64,000 nt of DNA from Bacteroides sp. (GTDB lineage: Bacteria > Bacteroidota > Bacteroidia > Bacteroidales > Bacteroidaceae), in NCBI RefSeq assembly GCF_028690125.1, contig NZ_JAQVBV010000009.1, positions 62,001 to 126,000 on the forward strand, read 5' to 3'. Under the pieces are notes generated by a model. It saw nothing but the letters and a program-made list of their open reading frames with translations. It was not told the DNA's origin and did not search any database. The position numbers and the translations under genes are program-made. This document shows positions 44,748-54,341 of the stretch, piece by piece. Positions within the stretch are counted from its first letter, which is position 1. Each line of letters begins with the position of its first letter.

Positions 44748-45437
44748 ATGAATGATTACCGCATTTTAGTTGTCGATGATGAAGAAGACCTCTGCGAGAT
44801 CTTGAAATTCAATCTGGAAAATGAAGGATATGAAGTCGATACTGCCAATTCTGCCGAAGAAGCATTGAAAATGGATATCAGCAGCTACAACCTGCTGCTT
44901 CTGGATGTAATGATGGGAGAAATCTCTGGATTTAAAATGGCAAATATGTTGAAGAAGGATAAGAAGACAGACAAGGTACCTATCATCTTTATCACAGCCA
45001 AAGACACTGAAAACGATACTGTCACAGGTTTCAATCTTGGAGCGGACGATTATATCTCGAAACCTTTTTCATTGCGTGAAGTTATTGCCCGCGTGAAAGC
45101 TGTTTTACGTCGCACAACGACTATAGAAGAAGAAAAGGCTCCCGAACGCCTCGTATACCAATCACTCGTAATCGACATCACCAAAAAGAAAGTAAGTATC
45201 GACGGCGAAGAAATACCACTCACTAAAAAAGAATTTGAAATACTACTTCTGTTAGTGCAAAACAAGGGACGTGTCTTTTCGCGCGAAGATATCCTTGCAC
45301 GTATTTGGAGCGATGAAGTATATGTGCTCGATCGTACAATCGATGTTAATATCACCCGTTTGCGCAAAAAGATAGGCGAATATGGTAAATGTATTGTTAC
45401 CCGCCTAGGATATGGATATTGCTTTGAAGCTGAATAA
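44748..45437 (+). CDS. OmpR/PhoB-type response regulator
   Basis: This 229-residue regulator has a receiver (VVDDEEDLCEILKFNLENEG; phospho-Asp in LLLLDVMMGEISG near residue 53; Thr and Lys in FITAKDT and YISKPFSLREV) and a winged-helix DNA-binding domain (about 130-229; LTKKEFEILLLLVQNKGRVF; DRTIDVNITRLRKKIGEY). It pairs with the kinase gene that begins 10 bp downstream. It resembles the RprY/PhoB group of Bacteroides, but I cannot decide which. It probably controls envelope or phosphate genes. Confidence 0.93.
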   Translation: MNDYRILVVDDEEDLCEILKFNLENEGYEVDTANSAEEALKMDISSYNLLLLDVMMGEISGFKMANMLKKDKKTDKVPIIFITAKDTENDTVTGFNLGADDYISKPFSLREVIARVKAVLRRTTTIEEEKAPERLVYQSLVIDITKKKVSIDGEEIPLTKKEFEILLLLVQNKGRVFSREDILARIWSDEVYVLDRTIDVNITRLRKKIGEYGKCIVTRLGYGYCFEAE

Positions 45438-45446
45438 TTAAAGACC

Positions 45447-47228
45447 ATGAACCTACCTGTCACTCAAAAACATTTCCTTTCTTTCAGCCGGAAGTTATTC
45501 CTTTCGGTTATATCGCTATTTCTGGTATTTGCCGTATGTTTTATTGCCTATCAATATCAACGTGAAAAAGAATATAAAATCGAACTGCTAAATATGCAGT
45601 TGCAAGATTATAACAGCCGTTTGTATGAACAATTGAATGTAACTCCGCCCATCGAAAAAGCAACCAATGAATACATCCGTAATCACTCTTTAAATGATTT
45701 GCGTGTAACATTGATCGATTTGCAGGGAAATGTAATATATGACACTTATCAAACTCCTAATAACAAAATTGAAAATCACCTAAATCGTCCGGAAGTACAG
45801 AAGGCTTTGAAAAACGGTAACGGATTTGACGTACGACGTACTTCGGAGACAACAGGAGTACCCTATTTTTATTCGGCCACACGTTATGGAGATTATATCA
45901 TCCGTTCGGCATTACCTTATAACGTCAGCCTGATCAATAATCTGAAAGCTGACCCACATTATTTGTGGTTTACTGTTATCGTATCCTTGCTACTAATTAT
46001 CATCTTTTATAAATTTACCAAAAAACTGGGAACTTCCATCAGCCAGCTCCGTGAGTTTGCCATGCGTGCCGACCGGAACGAGCCTATCGAAATGGAGATA
46101 AATTCCGCCTTTCCACACAATGAACTTGGAGAGATATCTCAGCATATTATACAGATTTACAAACGTCTACACGAAACCAAGGAAGCTCTTTATATTGAGC
46201 GTGAAAAACTGATTACCCACTTACAGACTTCTCATGAAGGACTGGGCGTGTTCACAAAAGACAAAAAAGAAATTCTGGTGAATAATCTATTCACTCAATA
46301 CAGTAATCTGATCTCGGACTCTAATCTGGAAACAACGGAGGAAGTGTTTGCTATTGAGGAACTGAAAGAAATTACTCATTTCATTAACAAGAACCAACAA
46401 CAACGTTCCAGAGGAAAAGATGAGAAAAGAATGTCGGTAACGATCAACAAAAACGGACGGACATTTATTGTAGAGTGCATCATCTTTCAGGATGCAAGTT
46501 TCGAAATTTCTATCAATGATGTCACCCAAGAAGAAGAACAGGTAAGACTAAAACGACAATTAACGCAAAATATTGCTCATGAACTAAAAACACCTGTAAG
46601 TAGTATTCAAGGATACTTAGAGACAATTGTCAATAACGAGACAATACCAAGAGATAAAATGAATACTTTCCTCGAACGTTGTTATGCACAGAGTAATCGA
46701 TTAAGTCGTCTGCTTCGTGATATCTCCGTCCTTACCCGTATGGACGAAGCCACAAATATGATCGATATGGAACGGATAGATATTAGTCAATTGGTTGGCA
46801 ATATCATCAATGAGGTGTCTTTGGAACTTGAAGAAAAGCATATCACTGTAGTCAATTCTCTCAAAAAAAGTATTCAAATCAAAGGCAATTATTCATTGCT
46901 TTATTCCATCTTCCGTAATCTGACGGATAATGCCATTGCATATGCCGGAACCAACATACAAATCAATATCAATTGTTTCCGCGAAGACGAAAACTTCTAT
47001 TATTTCAGTTTTGCCGACACAGGTATCGGTGTATCGCCTGAACACCTGAACCGTCTTTTCGAACGTTTCTATCGCGTAGATAAAGGACGTTCGCGGAAGT
47101 TGGGTGGAACAGGACTGGGGTTGGCTATTGTAAAAAATGCGGTGATTATTCATGGGGGAAGTATTTCCGCCAAAAATAATCAAGGAGGTGGGCTTGAATT
47201 TGTGTTTACATTGGCAAAAGAGAAATAA
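45447..47228 (+). CDS. Sensor histidine kinase, partner of OmpR/PhoB regulator
   Basis: This 593-residue membrane kinase has a first membrane helix at about 18-35, a periplasmic sensor of about 130 residues (RVTLIDLQGNVIYDTYQ is PAS/Cache-like), a second helix near 174-193, and a HAMP-like or PAS-like linker. HisKA carries the phospho-His in NIAHELKTPVSSIQGYL near residue 378; the ATPase domain has NLTDNAIAYA, FADTGIGVSPEHL and GGTGLGLAIV. It resembles the PhoR/RprX type. All catalytic motifs are intact. The signal is unknown. Confidence 0.93.
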   Translation: MNLPVTQKHFLSFSRKLFLSVISLFLVFAVCFIAYQYQREKEYKIELLNMQLQDYNSRLYEQLNVTPPIEKATNEYIRNHSLNDLRVTLIDLQGNVIYDTYQTPNNKIENHLNRPEVQKALKNGNGFDVRRTSETTGVPYFYSATRYGDYIIRSALPYNVSLINNLKADPHYLWFTVIVSLLLIIIFYKFTKKLGTSISQLREFAMRADRNEPIEMEINSAFPHNELGEISQHIIQIYKRLHETKEALYIEREKLITHLQTSHEGLGVFTKDKKEILVNNLFTQYSNLISDSNLETTEEVFAIEELKEITHFINKNQQQRSRGKDEKRMSVTINKNGRTFIVECIIFQDASFEISINDVTQEEEQVRLKRQLTQNIAHELKTPVSSIQGYLETIVNNETIPRDKMNTFLERCYAQSNRLSRLLRDISVLTRMDEATNMIDMERIDISQLVGNIINEVSLELEEKHITVVNSLKKSIQIKGNYSLLYSIFRNLTDNAIAYAGTNIQININCFREDENFYYFSFADTGIGVSPEHLNRLFERFYRVDKGRSRKLGGTGLGLAIVKNAVIIHGGSISAKNNQGGGLEFVFTLAKEK

Positions 47229-47393
47229 TCCCTTTATTACATTATATCATCAATATATAATAATTACCGCCATTTTACTTCTATCATAAACTCCACCCAT
47301 ATATTCGCATCATCCGATCACTCCAGGCAGAGAATTGAGCAGTATATCATAGGGGGCTTTCATCTACACTATCCATCTATGGTGTTTTCATCG

Positions 47394-47437
47394 CTTTGCA
47401 TTAAACTTTTTCTTTGACAAAAAAGTTTAATGCAAAG
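47394..47437. repeat. Perfect 18-bp hairpin in intergenic region
   Basis: CTTTGCATTAAACTTTTT (47394-47411) and AAAAAGTTTAATGCAAAG (47420-47437) pair perfectly around an 8-nt loop. It lies in the 392-bp gap between the kinase and the DUF5106 gene, 165 bp after the kinase stop. T-runs within the arms make it possible as a terminator, but the symmetry is longer than needed and it may be an intergenic repeat. No gene was seen in the rest of the gap. Confidence 0.7.
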
Positions 47438-47545
47438 TTTCCTTAGAAGTATAGTTCACTTGCTGAAGCATAAATATTTTAAAAGATATTATTAAAAGCA
47501 GAACACTTTTATTCTTGTTTTCAGGAATTTTCTTTCAGGAAACAC

Positions 47546-47576
47546 TTTGAAGAAAATAAAAAGGGAGTTATCTTTG
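47546..47576 (+). promoter_or_regulatory. Promoter of DUF5106 lipoprotein gene
   Basis: TTTG (47546-47549), 19 bp, TATCTTTG (47569-47576): a full consensus match, with the ATG 44 bp downstream. Confidence 0.8.
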
Positions 47577-47620
47577 CCTCAACAAATACGAAGAAATGTT
47601 TAACATAAAAGCAGTAAGTT

Positions 47621-48559
47621 ATGAAAACAAATATAAACCTCCTTTCAGCCCTTTGTTTTATTCTTATTTGCATCTCTTGCAAAAGCGGAAACGTTTCTAG
47701 CCAAAACAAAAATGAAGTACCACAAGATAGCATCAAAGCCTTCATTTTGCCTTCAATTCCGCAAATGATGACAACTCCTGAACAGCGTGCTGACTTTCTC
47801 GTAAAGCACTATTGGGATAACGTAAACTTTGCTGATACAAACTATATTCATCATCCCGACATCACCGAACAAGCATGGGCGGATTATTGCGATATTCTCA
47901 ATCATGTACCTTTGGAAACTGCCCATGAGGCTATAAAGAAGACTATCAAACAAACCAATGTAGATAAAAAAGTATTTTCTTATATTACTAATTTAGCCGA
48001 TAAATATTTATATGATCCTAACTCGCCGCTACGTAACGAAGAGTTTTACATTCCTGTGTTGGAAGCGATGATTACCTCTACCGTACTGGATGAAACCGAA
48101 AAGATACGTCCTAAAGCTCGTCTAAAACTAGCTCATAAAAACCGTATCGGGACAAAAGCATTGGATTTCACATACACTTTAGCTTCCGGGGCACAAGGTT
48201 CCCTCTATCAGCTAAAAGCTGATAATATACTTTTATTCCTTAATAATCCGGGTTGCCACGCTTGCACCGAAACTATAGAACAACTGAAAAATGCTCCTAT
48301 CATCAACAAACTTTTAAAAGAAAATAAGTTGATCGTTCTCTCTGTGTATCCGGATGAAGAATTGGATGAGTGGAAAAAACACTTGAGTGAATTTCCGAAA
48401 GAATGGATTAACGGTTACGACAAAAAGTTTACCATTAAAGAACAACAAGTTTACGACCTGAAGGCAATACCGACTTTATATCTTTTGAACAAGGAGAAAA
48501 TCGTATTACTCAAGGATGCCACTGCACAAGCTGTTGAGGAGTATCTGACGATACATTAA
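47621..48559 (+). CDS. DUF5106 thioredoxin-like lipoprotein
   Basis: This 312-residue protein begins with a lipoprotein signal (ALCFILICISC; Cys at about residue 20). The region about 40-165 is helical and resembles DUF5106. The C-terminal part (about 170-312) has a thioredoxin-like fold with a CxxC pair in NNPGCHACTETIEQL and a cis-Pro-like loop in LKAIPTLYLLNK. The active-site pair is CHAC. It is likely a periplasmic or outer-membrane thiol-disulfide protein. It lies upstream of the B12 riboswitch in the same direction but has its own promoter. Confidence 0.82.
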   Translation: MKTNINLLSALCFILICISCKSGNVSSQNKNEVPQDSIKAFILPSIPQMMTTPEQRADFLVKHYWDNVNFADTNYIHHPDITEQAWADYCDILNHVPLETAHEAIKKTIKQTNVDKKVFSYITNLADKYLYDPNSPLRNEEFYIPVLEAMITSTVLDETEKIRPKARLKLAHKNRIGTKALDFTYTLASGAQGSLYQLKADNILLFLNNPGCHACTETIEQLKNAPIINKLLKENKLIVLSVYPDEELDEWKKHLSEFPKEWINGYDKKFTIKEQQVYDLKAIPTLYLLNKEKIVLLKDATAQAVEEYLTIH

Positions 48560-48648
48560 AAGGAAAATCCGAAGCCTTATCTTCAAAGATTAATTTCCTT
48601 TCTCTCCTTTCTTGCACAAGACAAATAAACTACCTATCTTTGCAACGC

Positions 48649-48830
48649 ATTGGTTCTCAATCCTCATATACGAGGAAGCGATTAAAAGGGAATCAGGTGT
48701 AAATCCTGAACAGTCCCGCTGCTGTAAGTTCCAGATAATATGTTGTGAACAATCTACTTCACGAGCCACTGGGAAGAAATTTCCGGGAAGGCGTTCGCAA
48801 CAGGAACAAGTCAGAAGACCTGCCATGCAA
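48649..48830 (+). promoter_or_regulatory. Cobalamin (AdoCbl) riboswitch
   Basis: The leader before btuB shows the conserved cobalamin aptamer. These elements are visible: GGGAATCAGGTG then AATCCTGAACAGTCCCGC with GCTGTAA (P4-P5 region), GAGCCACTGGG (P6 region), AAGGCG, and the B12 box AGTCAGAAGACCTGCC at 48809-48824. A promoter box (TATCTTTG at 48635-48642) sits just before the aptamer. When cobalamin is bound, expression of the downstream btuB operon should be off. Confidence 0.95.
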
Positions 48831-48954
48831 ACCTATTCACTGCTTTCGAGGAAAAAGCGTAGAGTCTAATGAACCGGACAAATCGTCTATCATTTCATTC
48901 AACACTCTGATTCAGAGAAAGTGTGTATATAATAAACTCTGCCAAGTTTATTGT

Positions 48955-48990
48955 GTGTCCGGTCGAAGAGATTTCGCCCGGACACTTTTT
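48955..48990 (+). terminator. Terminator in riboswitch expression platform
   Basis: GTGTCCGG (48955-48962) and CCGGACAC (48978-48985) pair around an inner CGAA/TTCG pairing and are followed by TTTTT. It ends 12 bp before the btuB ATG. An alternative hairpin AATAAACT/AGTTTATT lies just upstream, within 48920-48954. The arrangement suits transcriptional attenuation by the riboswitch. Confidence 0.85.
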
Positions 48991-49002
48991 AAAACAAATT
49001 AA

Positions 49003-51060
49003 ATGGAGAGAATAAAAGAGTTACTCTATCAAAGCCAACGGACTGGCGTAGTTATCTTCTGCCAAATCCTACTAATTCCCCTTTTCGCACAACAGCAAAA
49101 GGTAGACACTACACATACTTATTATCTACCCGAAATTACCGTTTCAGATATTTACCAAACTCGTGAAATACGCTCTACATCTCCTTTACAGATCTTTTCA
49201 AAGAATAGATTAAATAATCTGCAAGCCCTGCAAGTTTCTGATGCAGTTAAGCATTTTGCCGGAGTAACTGTAAAAGATTATGGTGGAATTGGTGGTTTGA
49301 AAACAGTATCTATCCGCAGCCTGGGAGCACAACATACCGCTGTGGGATATGACGGAATCACTATTACCGATTGTCAGACAGGACAAATAGACATCGGCCG
49401 CTTTTCACTAACCAATGTAGACCGACTTTCACTTAGCAACGGACAAAGTGATAATATCTTTCAACCTGCCCGCTTCTTCGCTTCCGCCGGAATATTGAAC
49501 ATACAGACACTAACTCCGCATTTCGATGATGGGAAACAGACAAACATTGTCGCCGCATTCAAAACCGGTTCATGGGGACTAATAAATCCTTCTATCTTAT
49601 TAGAACAACAACTTAACTCAAAATGGAGCATATCGGCGAATGGAGAATGGATGTCGTCGGACGGACATTATCCGTTTACGCTACGTTATGGCAACGATAC
49701 AAACATCCAAGTCAGCAAAGAAAAACGTCGGAATACAGATGTTGAATCCCTTCGTGCAGAAGCCGGAATCTATGGAAACTTCTCCGAAAAAGAACAATGG
49801 AGGCTGAAAGCATATTATTATCAGTCCTCCCGGGGATTGCCCAATGCAACTACCTGGTATTATGATTTCTCTTCACAACATTTATGGGACAAGAATACGT
49901 TTATCCAAAGCCAATATAAAAAAGAATTCAATCGCAAGTGTGTGTTGCAAACTTCTGCTAAATGGAACTGGAGTTACCAACATTATCTGGACCCGGACTA
50001 TAAAGGTTCGACAGGGAAATCGGAAAACAGTTATTACCAGCAGGAATATTACCTGTCCACCTCCGCCCTATACCGAATGTTAGAAAATCTTTCTTTCTCT
50101 TTGTCTACGGATGGTAGTATCAATACAATGAATGCAGATTTAAACAACTTCGCCTCTCCTACCCGCTATTCGTGGCTGACAGCCTTTGCCGGTAAATATG
50201 TGAACAACTGGCTGACATTATCAGCTTCTACCTTAACAACCGTCATTCGTGAAGAAGCCAAATTGGGAGGTAGTGCAGGTAATCATCACAAACTATCTCC
50301 ATATATCAGCGCCTCTTTCAAACCTTTTCAAAATGAAGAATTGCGTATCCGTTTCTTCTATAAAGACATATTCCGGTTACCTAGTTTCAACGATTTGTAC
50401 TATGGTCAGACAGGAAATATCGAATTAAAGCCAGAAAATGCACAGCAATATAATTTAGGTATTGCCTATAATAAGTCTATCAGTACTTTCATGCCTTACT
50501 TCTCAGCTACAATAGATGCTTATTACAACAAAGTGACTGATAAGATTGTGGCTATTCCTACTAAAAATTTATTTATTTGGAGTATGGTCAATCTTGGAGA
50601 AGTCGAAATAAAAGGAGTAGATGCAAGTGCTAACCTCAGTATGCAACCTTGCGAGAAATTCCACATTAACCTCTCCGGCAACTATACTTATCAACGGGCA
50701 TTGGATGTCACTAATCCCAATCCCAAGACGATAGAGGGAAAGACTTATAAACACCAGATACCTTATACGCCCCGAATTTCCGGATCCGGACAGGTAGATA
50801 TAGAAACACCATGGATTAACTTATCCTACTCTTTCTTATTCTCAGGCAAACGGTATATGCTGGGACAAAACATAAGTGAAAACCGATTGGATAGTTACAG
50901 CGATCATAGTCTTTCTGCTAACCGTAACTTTAAAATACATAATATAACTGCATCGCTGACTCTGGAAGTACTGAACTTGATGAACAGAAATTACGAAATC
51001 GTGAAGAACTTCCCAATGCCGGGACGGTCAGTGAGGGCGACAGTAAAAATTAAATACTAA
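49003..51060 (+). CDS. btuB: BtuB-type TonB-dependent cobalamin transporter
   Basis: This is the outer-membrane importer of vitamin B12, 685 residues. A signal region (residues about 14-31, ending LFAQQ) is followed by a TonB box-like stretch (LPEITVSDIYQT), a plug (about 45-165; GGLKTVSIRSLGAQHTAVGY), and a 22-strand barrel ending VRATVKIKY. It lacks the carboxypeptidase-regulatory domain of SusC proteins, as expected for BtuB. The riboswitch upstream and the btuG-btuH genes downstream make the cobalamin assignment strong. Confidence 0.93.
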   Translation: MERIKELLYQSQRTGVVIFCQILLIPLFAQQQKVDTTHTYYLPEITVSDIYQTREIRSTSPLQIFSKNRLNNLQALQVSDAVKHFAGVTVKDYGGIGGLKTVSIRSLGAQHTAVGYDGITITDCQTGQIDIGRFSLTNVDRLSLSNGQSDNIFQPARFFASAGILNIQTLTPHFDDGKQTNIVAAFKTGSWGLINPSILLEQQLNSKWSISANGEWMSSDGHYPFTLRYGNDTNIQVSKEKRRNTDVESLRAEAGIYGNFSEKEQWRLKAYYYQSSRGLPNATTWYYDFSSQHLWDKNTFIQSQYKKEFNRKCVLQTSAKWNWSYQHYLDPDYKGSTGKSENSYYQQEYYLSTSALYRMLENLSFSLSTDGSINTMNADLNNFASPTRYSWLTAFAGKYVNNWLTLSASTLTTVIREEAKLGGSAGNHHKLSPYISASFKPFQNEELRIRFFYKDIFRLPSFNDLYYGQTGNIELKPENAQQYNLGIAYNKSISTFMPYFSATIDAYYNKVTDKIVAIPTKNLFIWSMVNLGEVEIKGVDASANLSMQPCEKFHINLSGNYTYQRALDVTNPNPKTIEGKTYKHQIPYTPRISGSGQVDIETPWINLSYSFLFSGKRYMLGQNISENRLDSYSDHSLSANRNFKIHNITASLTLEVLNLMNRNYEIVKNFPMPGRSVRATVKIKY

Positions 51061-51068
51061 ATAGGCAC

Positions 51069-53066
51069 ATGAAGAAAAACATTAATTATACTATCTATAA
51101 ATGGGGGAAGTATTTTTCACTTCTTTTACTGCTTCTCATGGCTTGCGATGACTTGGAGGATATGCCAGGCAGAGTCCCCGAAGAAAGTGGAGATATATTT
51201 GAAACGGGTACAGCCGAAATGTATATATTGAGTGAAGGTTTATATACTCAAAACAATAGTTCGTTGGCATATTATTCTTTCGCCGGGCACAAACGTATCA
51301 ATAACTACTTCAACGGAAATAATCAGCGTGGACTGGGTGATACAGCTAATGACATGGCTATCTACGGTAATAAAATATATGTTGTAGTGAATGCATCGAG
51401 TACTGTAGAGGTGATTGATTTTCTCACAGGAAAGTCCATCCGACAGATACGTATGCTAAGTGAAAATGGAAGTTCGCGCCAACCTCGTGCCATTACATTT
51501 GATAAAGATAAAGCTTATGTATGCTCTTTCGATGGAACTGTTGCCAAAATCGATACTACTTCATTAGAGATAGAAGCTATCACTACGGCAGGAAGAAACT
51601 CCGACGACCTCTGTGTGCAAAACGGAAAGTTATATGTTTCCAATTCGGGTGGTTTAGACTATTCCGGTCCGGGAGTAGACAATACAGTTTCTGTCATTGA
51701 TATAGCCACTTTCAAAGAGATTAAGAAAATTGAAGTCGGACCGAATCCGGGAAAGATCCTGCCTAGAACGGATAAAGCGGAAAAATATGTATATCTGGTT
51801 ACCCGTGGAGTAGACATTGAAGCGGGAGATTACCACTTAGTCAAGATTGACTGTTACACGGATAAGGTCGCGAACACCTATGACGAGAAAGTGCTGAGTT
51901 TTGCAATCGACGGTCCTATTGCCTATTTATATACATATGATTATCGTACAAAAGATACCGCTATTAAGGTATTTAACCTTACCGAAGGAAAAGTCATACG
52001 AGAGAATTTTCTTACGGACGGTACAACAATTCATACTCCATATAGTATCCAGGTTAATCCTTACAGCAATAATATTTATATCACAGAAGCATACAACTAT
52101 ACTGTAAAAGGTGATATTTTATGCTTTAACCAACAGGGACAACTCCAATTCCGTTTGAATGAAATAGGGCTAAACCCAAATACTATTGTATTCAGCGACA
52201 GAGCCTCACAAAACAATTCGGAAGAGACTCCGGAAGATCCGGATGCTCCTACTGCTTTCGCCAACAAAGTATATGAGTATATACCAGCTCCGGGACAATT
52301 TATTAACACTACCACTTCCGCATACAAAGAAGGTTTTTCAGCGCAAAAAGTATTAGAGTATGCTACAGAGAGACTACAGAATAAATATACTATTTCATTG
52401 GGTGGATTTGGAGGAAGTATCACCGTAGGATTTCATCAGTCAATACAAAACGTCAAAAATGAATACGATTTCAAGATATGGGGAAATGCTGCATATAATC
52501 TGCATACAGCTACAGGTGCTTTGGGAGGAAGTGCAGAACCGGGTATTGTATTCGTATCCAAGGATGTAAATGGCAATGGATTGCCCGATGATGAATGGTA
52601 TGAACTAGCAGGAAGCGAATATGGTAAAGATACGGAAACACGTGGTTATGAAATCACTTATTATCGCCCTCAACCTGCCGGCGGTGATGTCCGCTGGAAA
52701 GATAATCAAGGAAAAGAAGGTCATATTTACCGCAATGGTTATCATCAGCAAGATTCTTATTATCCTAACTGGATTGAAGAAGACGAAATAATTTTCCATG
52801 GGACAAGGTTAAAAGATAATGCTGTGAATGAAGGAGGAACATGGGTTGGTTATTGTTATCCTTGGGGGTATGCTGATAATCATCCTTACAATACGGAATT
52901 TTGCCAATTTAAGATAGATTGGGCAGTAGATAAGAATGGACAATCAGTGAAACTGGACAAAATTGATTTCATAAGAATATATACTGCTGTCAATCAGAAT
53001 GTAGGCTGGACAGGAGAAATATCAACCGAAATAATGACGGTTGAAAATTTACATTTCGAGAATTAA
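51069..53066 (+). CDS. btuG: BtuG-type surface B12-binding lipoprotein
   Basis: BtuG proteins capture cobalamin at the cell surface with extreme affinity and pass it to BtuB. The 665-residue product has a lipoprotein signal (LLLLLMAC, Cys at about residue 26), a beta-propeller of YncE/YVTN type (about 45-375, repeats such as AIYGNKIYVVVNASSTVEVI and VQNGKLYVSNSGG), and a C-terminal domain (about 400-665) rich in Trp/Tyr. The C-terminal domain makes it longer than a bare propeller. It follows btuB after 8 bp and is under the same riboswitch. Confidence 0.88.
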   Translation: MKKNINYTIYKWGKYFSLLLLLLMACDDLEDMPGRVPEESGDIFETGTAEMYILSEGLYTQNNSSLAYYSFAGHKRINNYFNGNNQRGLGDTANDMAIYGNKIYVVVNASSTVEVIDFLTGKSIRQIRMLSENGSSRQPRAITFDKDKAYVCSFDGTVAKIDTTSLEIEAITTAGRNSDDLCVQNGKLYVSNSGGLDYSGPGVDNTVSVIDIATFKEIKKIEVGPNPGKILPRTDKAEKYVYLVTRGVDIEAGDYHLVKIDCYTDKVANTYDEKVLSFAIDGPIAYLYTYDYRTKDTAIKVFNLTEGKVIRENFLTDGTTIHTPYSIQVNPYSNNIYITEAYNYTVKGDILCFNQQGQLQFRLNEIGLNPNTIVFSDRASQNNSEETPEDPDAPTAFANKVYEYIPAPGQFINTTTSAYKEGFSAQKVLEYATERLQNKYTISLGGFGGSITVGFHQSIQNVKNEYDFKIWGNAAYNLHTATGALGGSAEPGIVFVSKDVNGNGLPDDEWYELAGSEYGKDTETRGYEITYYRPQPAGGDVRWKDNQGKEGHIYRNGYHQQDSYYPNWIEEDEIIFHGTRLKDNAVNEGGTWVGYCYPWGYADNHPYNTEFCQFKIDWAVDKNGQSVKLDKIDFIRIYTAVNQNVGWTGEISTEIMTVENLHFEN

Positions 53067-53104
53067 TCAACAAGGCTATTAATAATTTAAAATCAAGTAA
53101 AAAC

Positions 53105-53980
53105 ATGAAAAAGTATTCTTTATTATTATTCTTATTTCTATCTGTATTTGCTTTTAGCGGATGCGGTGATGATGATAAATTTAAAGACGATAACGGTTCA
53201 ATTGACAATGGTGGCACAGGCGACAAAGATGATGACGATGATACAAAAAAGGAGTATGTACTTAGTTTACCTGTTTATGAAACACACAAGCTCGACTTAG
53301 GTGATACGGAAAACCCAATTGACAACTGGTCTACTAGTTTCGATTATGAAGGAGTAACTTATACCACCCATTATTTCCATACTCTCCTAACTGACAAAAA
53401 CAAACTTTTCGAATTCGATTGCGTTTCATCCGACGCTTATGGATTCAGCTCTGACGGTTTTGCATTTACTAATTGTACAGTTACCGATTGTCCGGATTTC
53501 GCTTCCTATGATTATCGTGCTATACCTAAAAAAGGAGTAACAAATAATACATATGTAATTGCGGGAGCAGCCGGATACAAAATCGGTTTGCACAGCGACA
53601 AAGAAGTTTCAATACGTTTTAAAAACAATGACAATTTCAATGAAACAAAAGATTATCGTGTAAAAGGTATGTATGTCACCAACTGTGTATTTGTGTATAA
53701 AAGTATGACGGAAGGTAGTACTATATTCAGCGGTCTAGACAAATTTGGTAAAGACGATTCATTTAAACTTATTATATACAACCCGACTAAAACAAAAAAA
53801 GTCGAATGTTATCTGGCAGAAGGAACCAATATCCTGACAACATGGAAATGGATAGACCTTACTTCCCTCGGTGAAACTAACGGATTAAAGTTTGAATTAA
53901 CCACAACAAGAACAGATGAAAATGGTGCGATGACTCCAACCTATTTTTGTCTTGATGCCATTACTCTGATTGATAAATAA
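53105..53980 (+). CDS. btuH: BtuH-type B12-binding lipoprotein (DUF4465)
   Basis: This 291-residue protein has a lipoprotein signal (FLSVFAFSGC, Cys at about 20), an acidic linker rich in Asp and Gly (about 21-50), and a beta-sandwich of DUF4465 type (about 55-291; TYVIAGAAGYKIGLHSDKEV; TPTYFCLDAITLID). Proteins of this type encoded after btuB-btuG are surface cobalamin-binding proteins (BtuH) in Bacteroides. It is the third gene of the riboswitch operon, 38 bp after btuG. The assignment depends on context plus domain recognition. Confidence 0.82.
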   Translation: MKKYSLLLFLFLSVFAFSGCGDDDKFKDDNGSIDNGGTGDKDDDDDTKKEYVLSLPVYETHKLDLGDTENPIDNWSTSFDYEGVTYTTHYFHTLLTDKNKLFEFDCVSSDAYGFSSDGFAFTNCTVTDCPDFASYDYRAIPKKGVTNNTYVIAGAAGYKIGLHSDKEVSIRFKNNDNFNETKDYRVKGMYVTNCVFVYKSMTEGSTIFSGLDKFGKDDSFKLIIYNPTKTKKVECYLAEGTNILTTWKWIDLTSLGETNGLKFELTTTRTDENGAMTPTYFCLDAITLIDK

Positions 53981-54017
53981 ACAGTTATAATTTAATTCAA
54001 TAACATCCTTAAAACAA

Positions 54018-54060
54018 GAGGGTATCTTCCTATTTATTATGAAAGATATCCTCTTAAATA
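54018..54060 (+). terminator. Terminator of btuBGH operon
   Basis: GAGGGTATCTT (54018-54028) and AAGATATCCTC (54043-54053) form an 11-bp stem with one G-T pair, followed by AT-rich DNA with a T run. The rest of the gap (54061-54341) has a short GAAGATT/AATCTTC hairpin (54148-54167) and two direct copies of CTTCCTTATGTTT. No gene was seen. Confidence 0.7.
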
Positions 54061-54341
54061 TTTTTTATTAAACATTAGTGCAATTCATAATAAATAAATC
54101 TCCAGTTATTCAATAAGAAATTCACATTCTCCATCACCGGAAGAAGATTTTTTTTAATCTTCCTTATGTTTAAAATAAACTTCCTTATGTTTTTTAAAAA
54201 GATCGAAGTGACTGAAAACAAACTTCCCATAGTTTAAGAACATCATATGATTGAACATAATATGCGTAATATTCTTATTTGACTGACTTACACTGTGCAA
54301 AAATGTATGTACAACTTAGCTAGAACCATCATTAAAAATCA

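Noticed and set aside
48612..49002. Plus-strand frames of about 85 residues before btuB
   Set aside because: They fall wholly in the cobalamin riboswitch and its terminator; the RNA structure explains the sequence.
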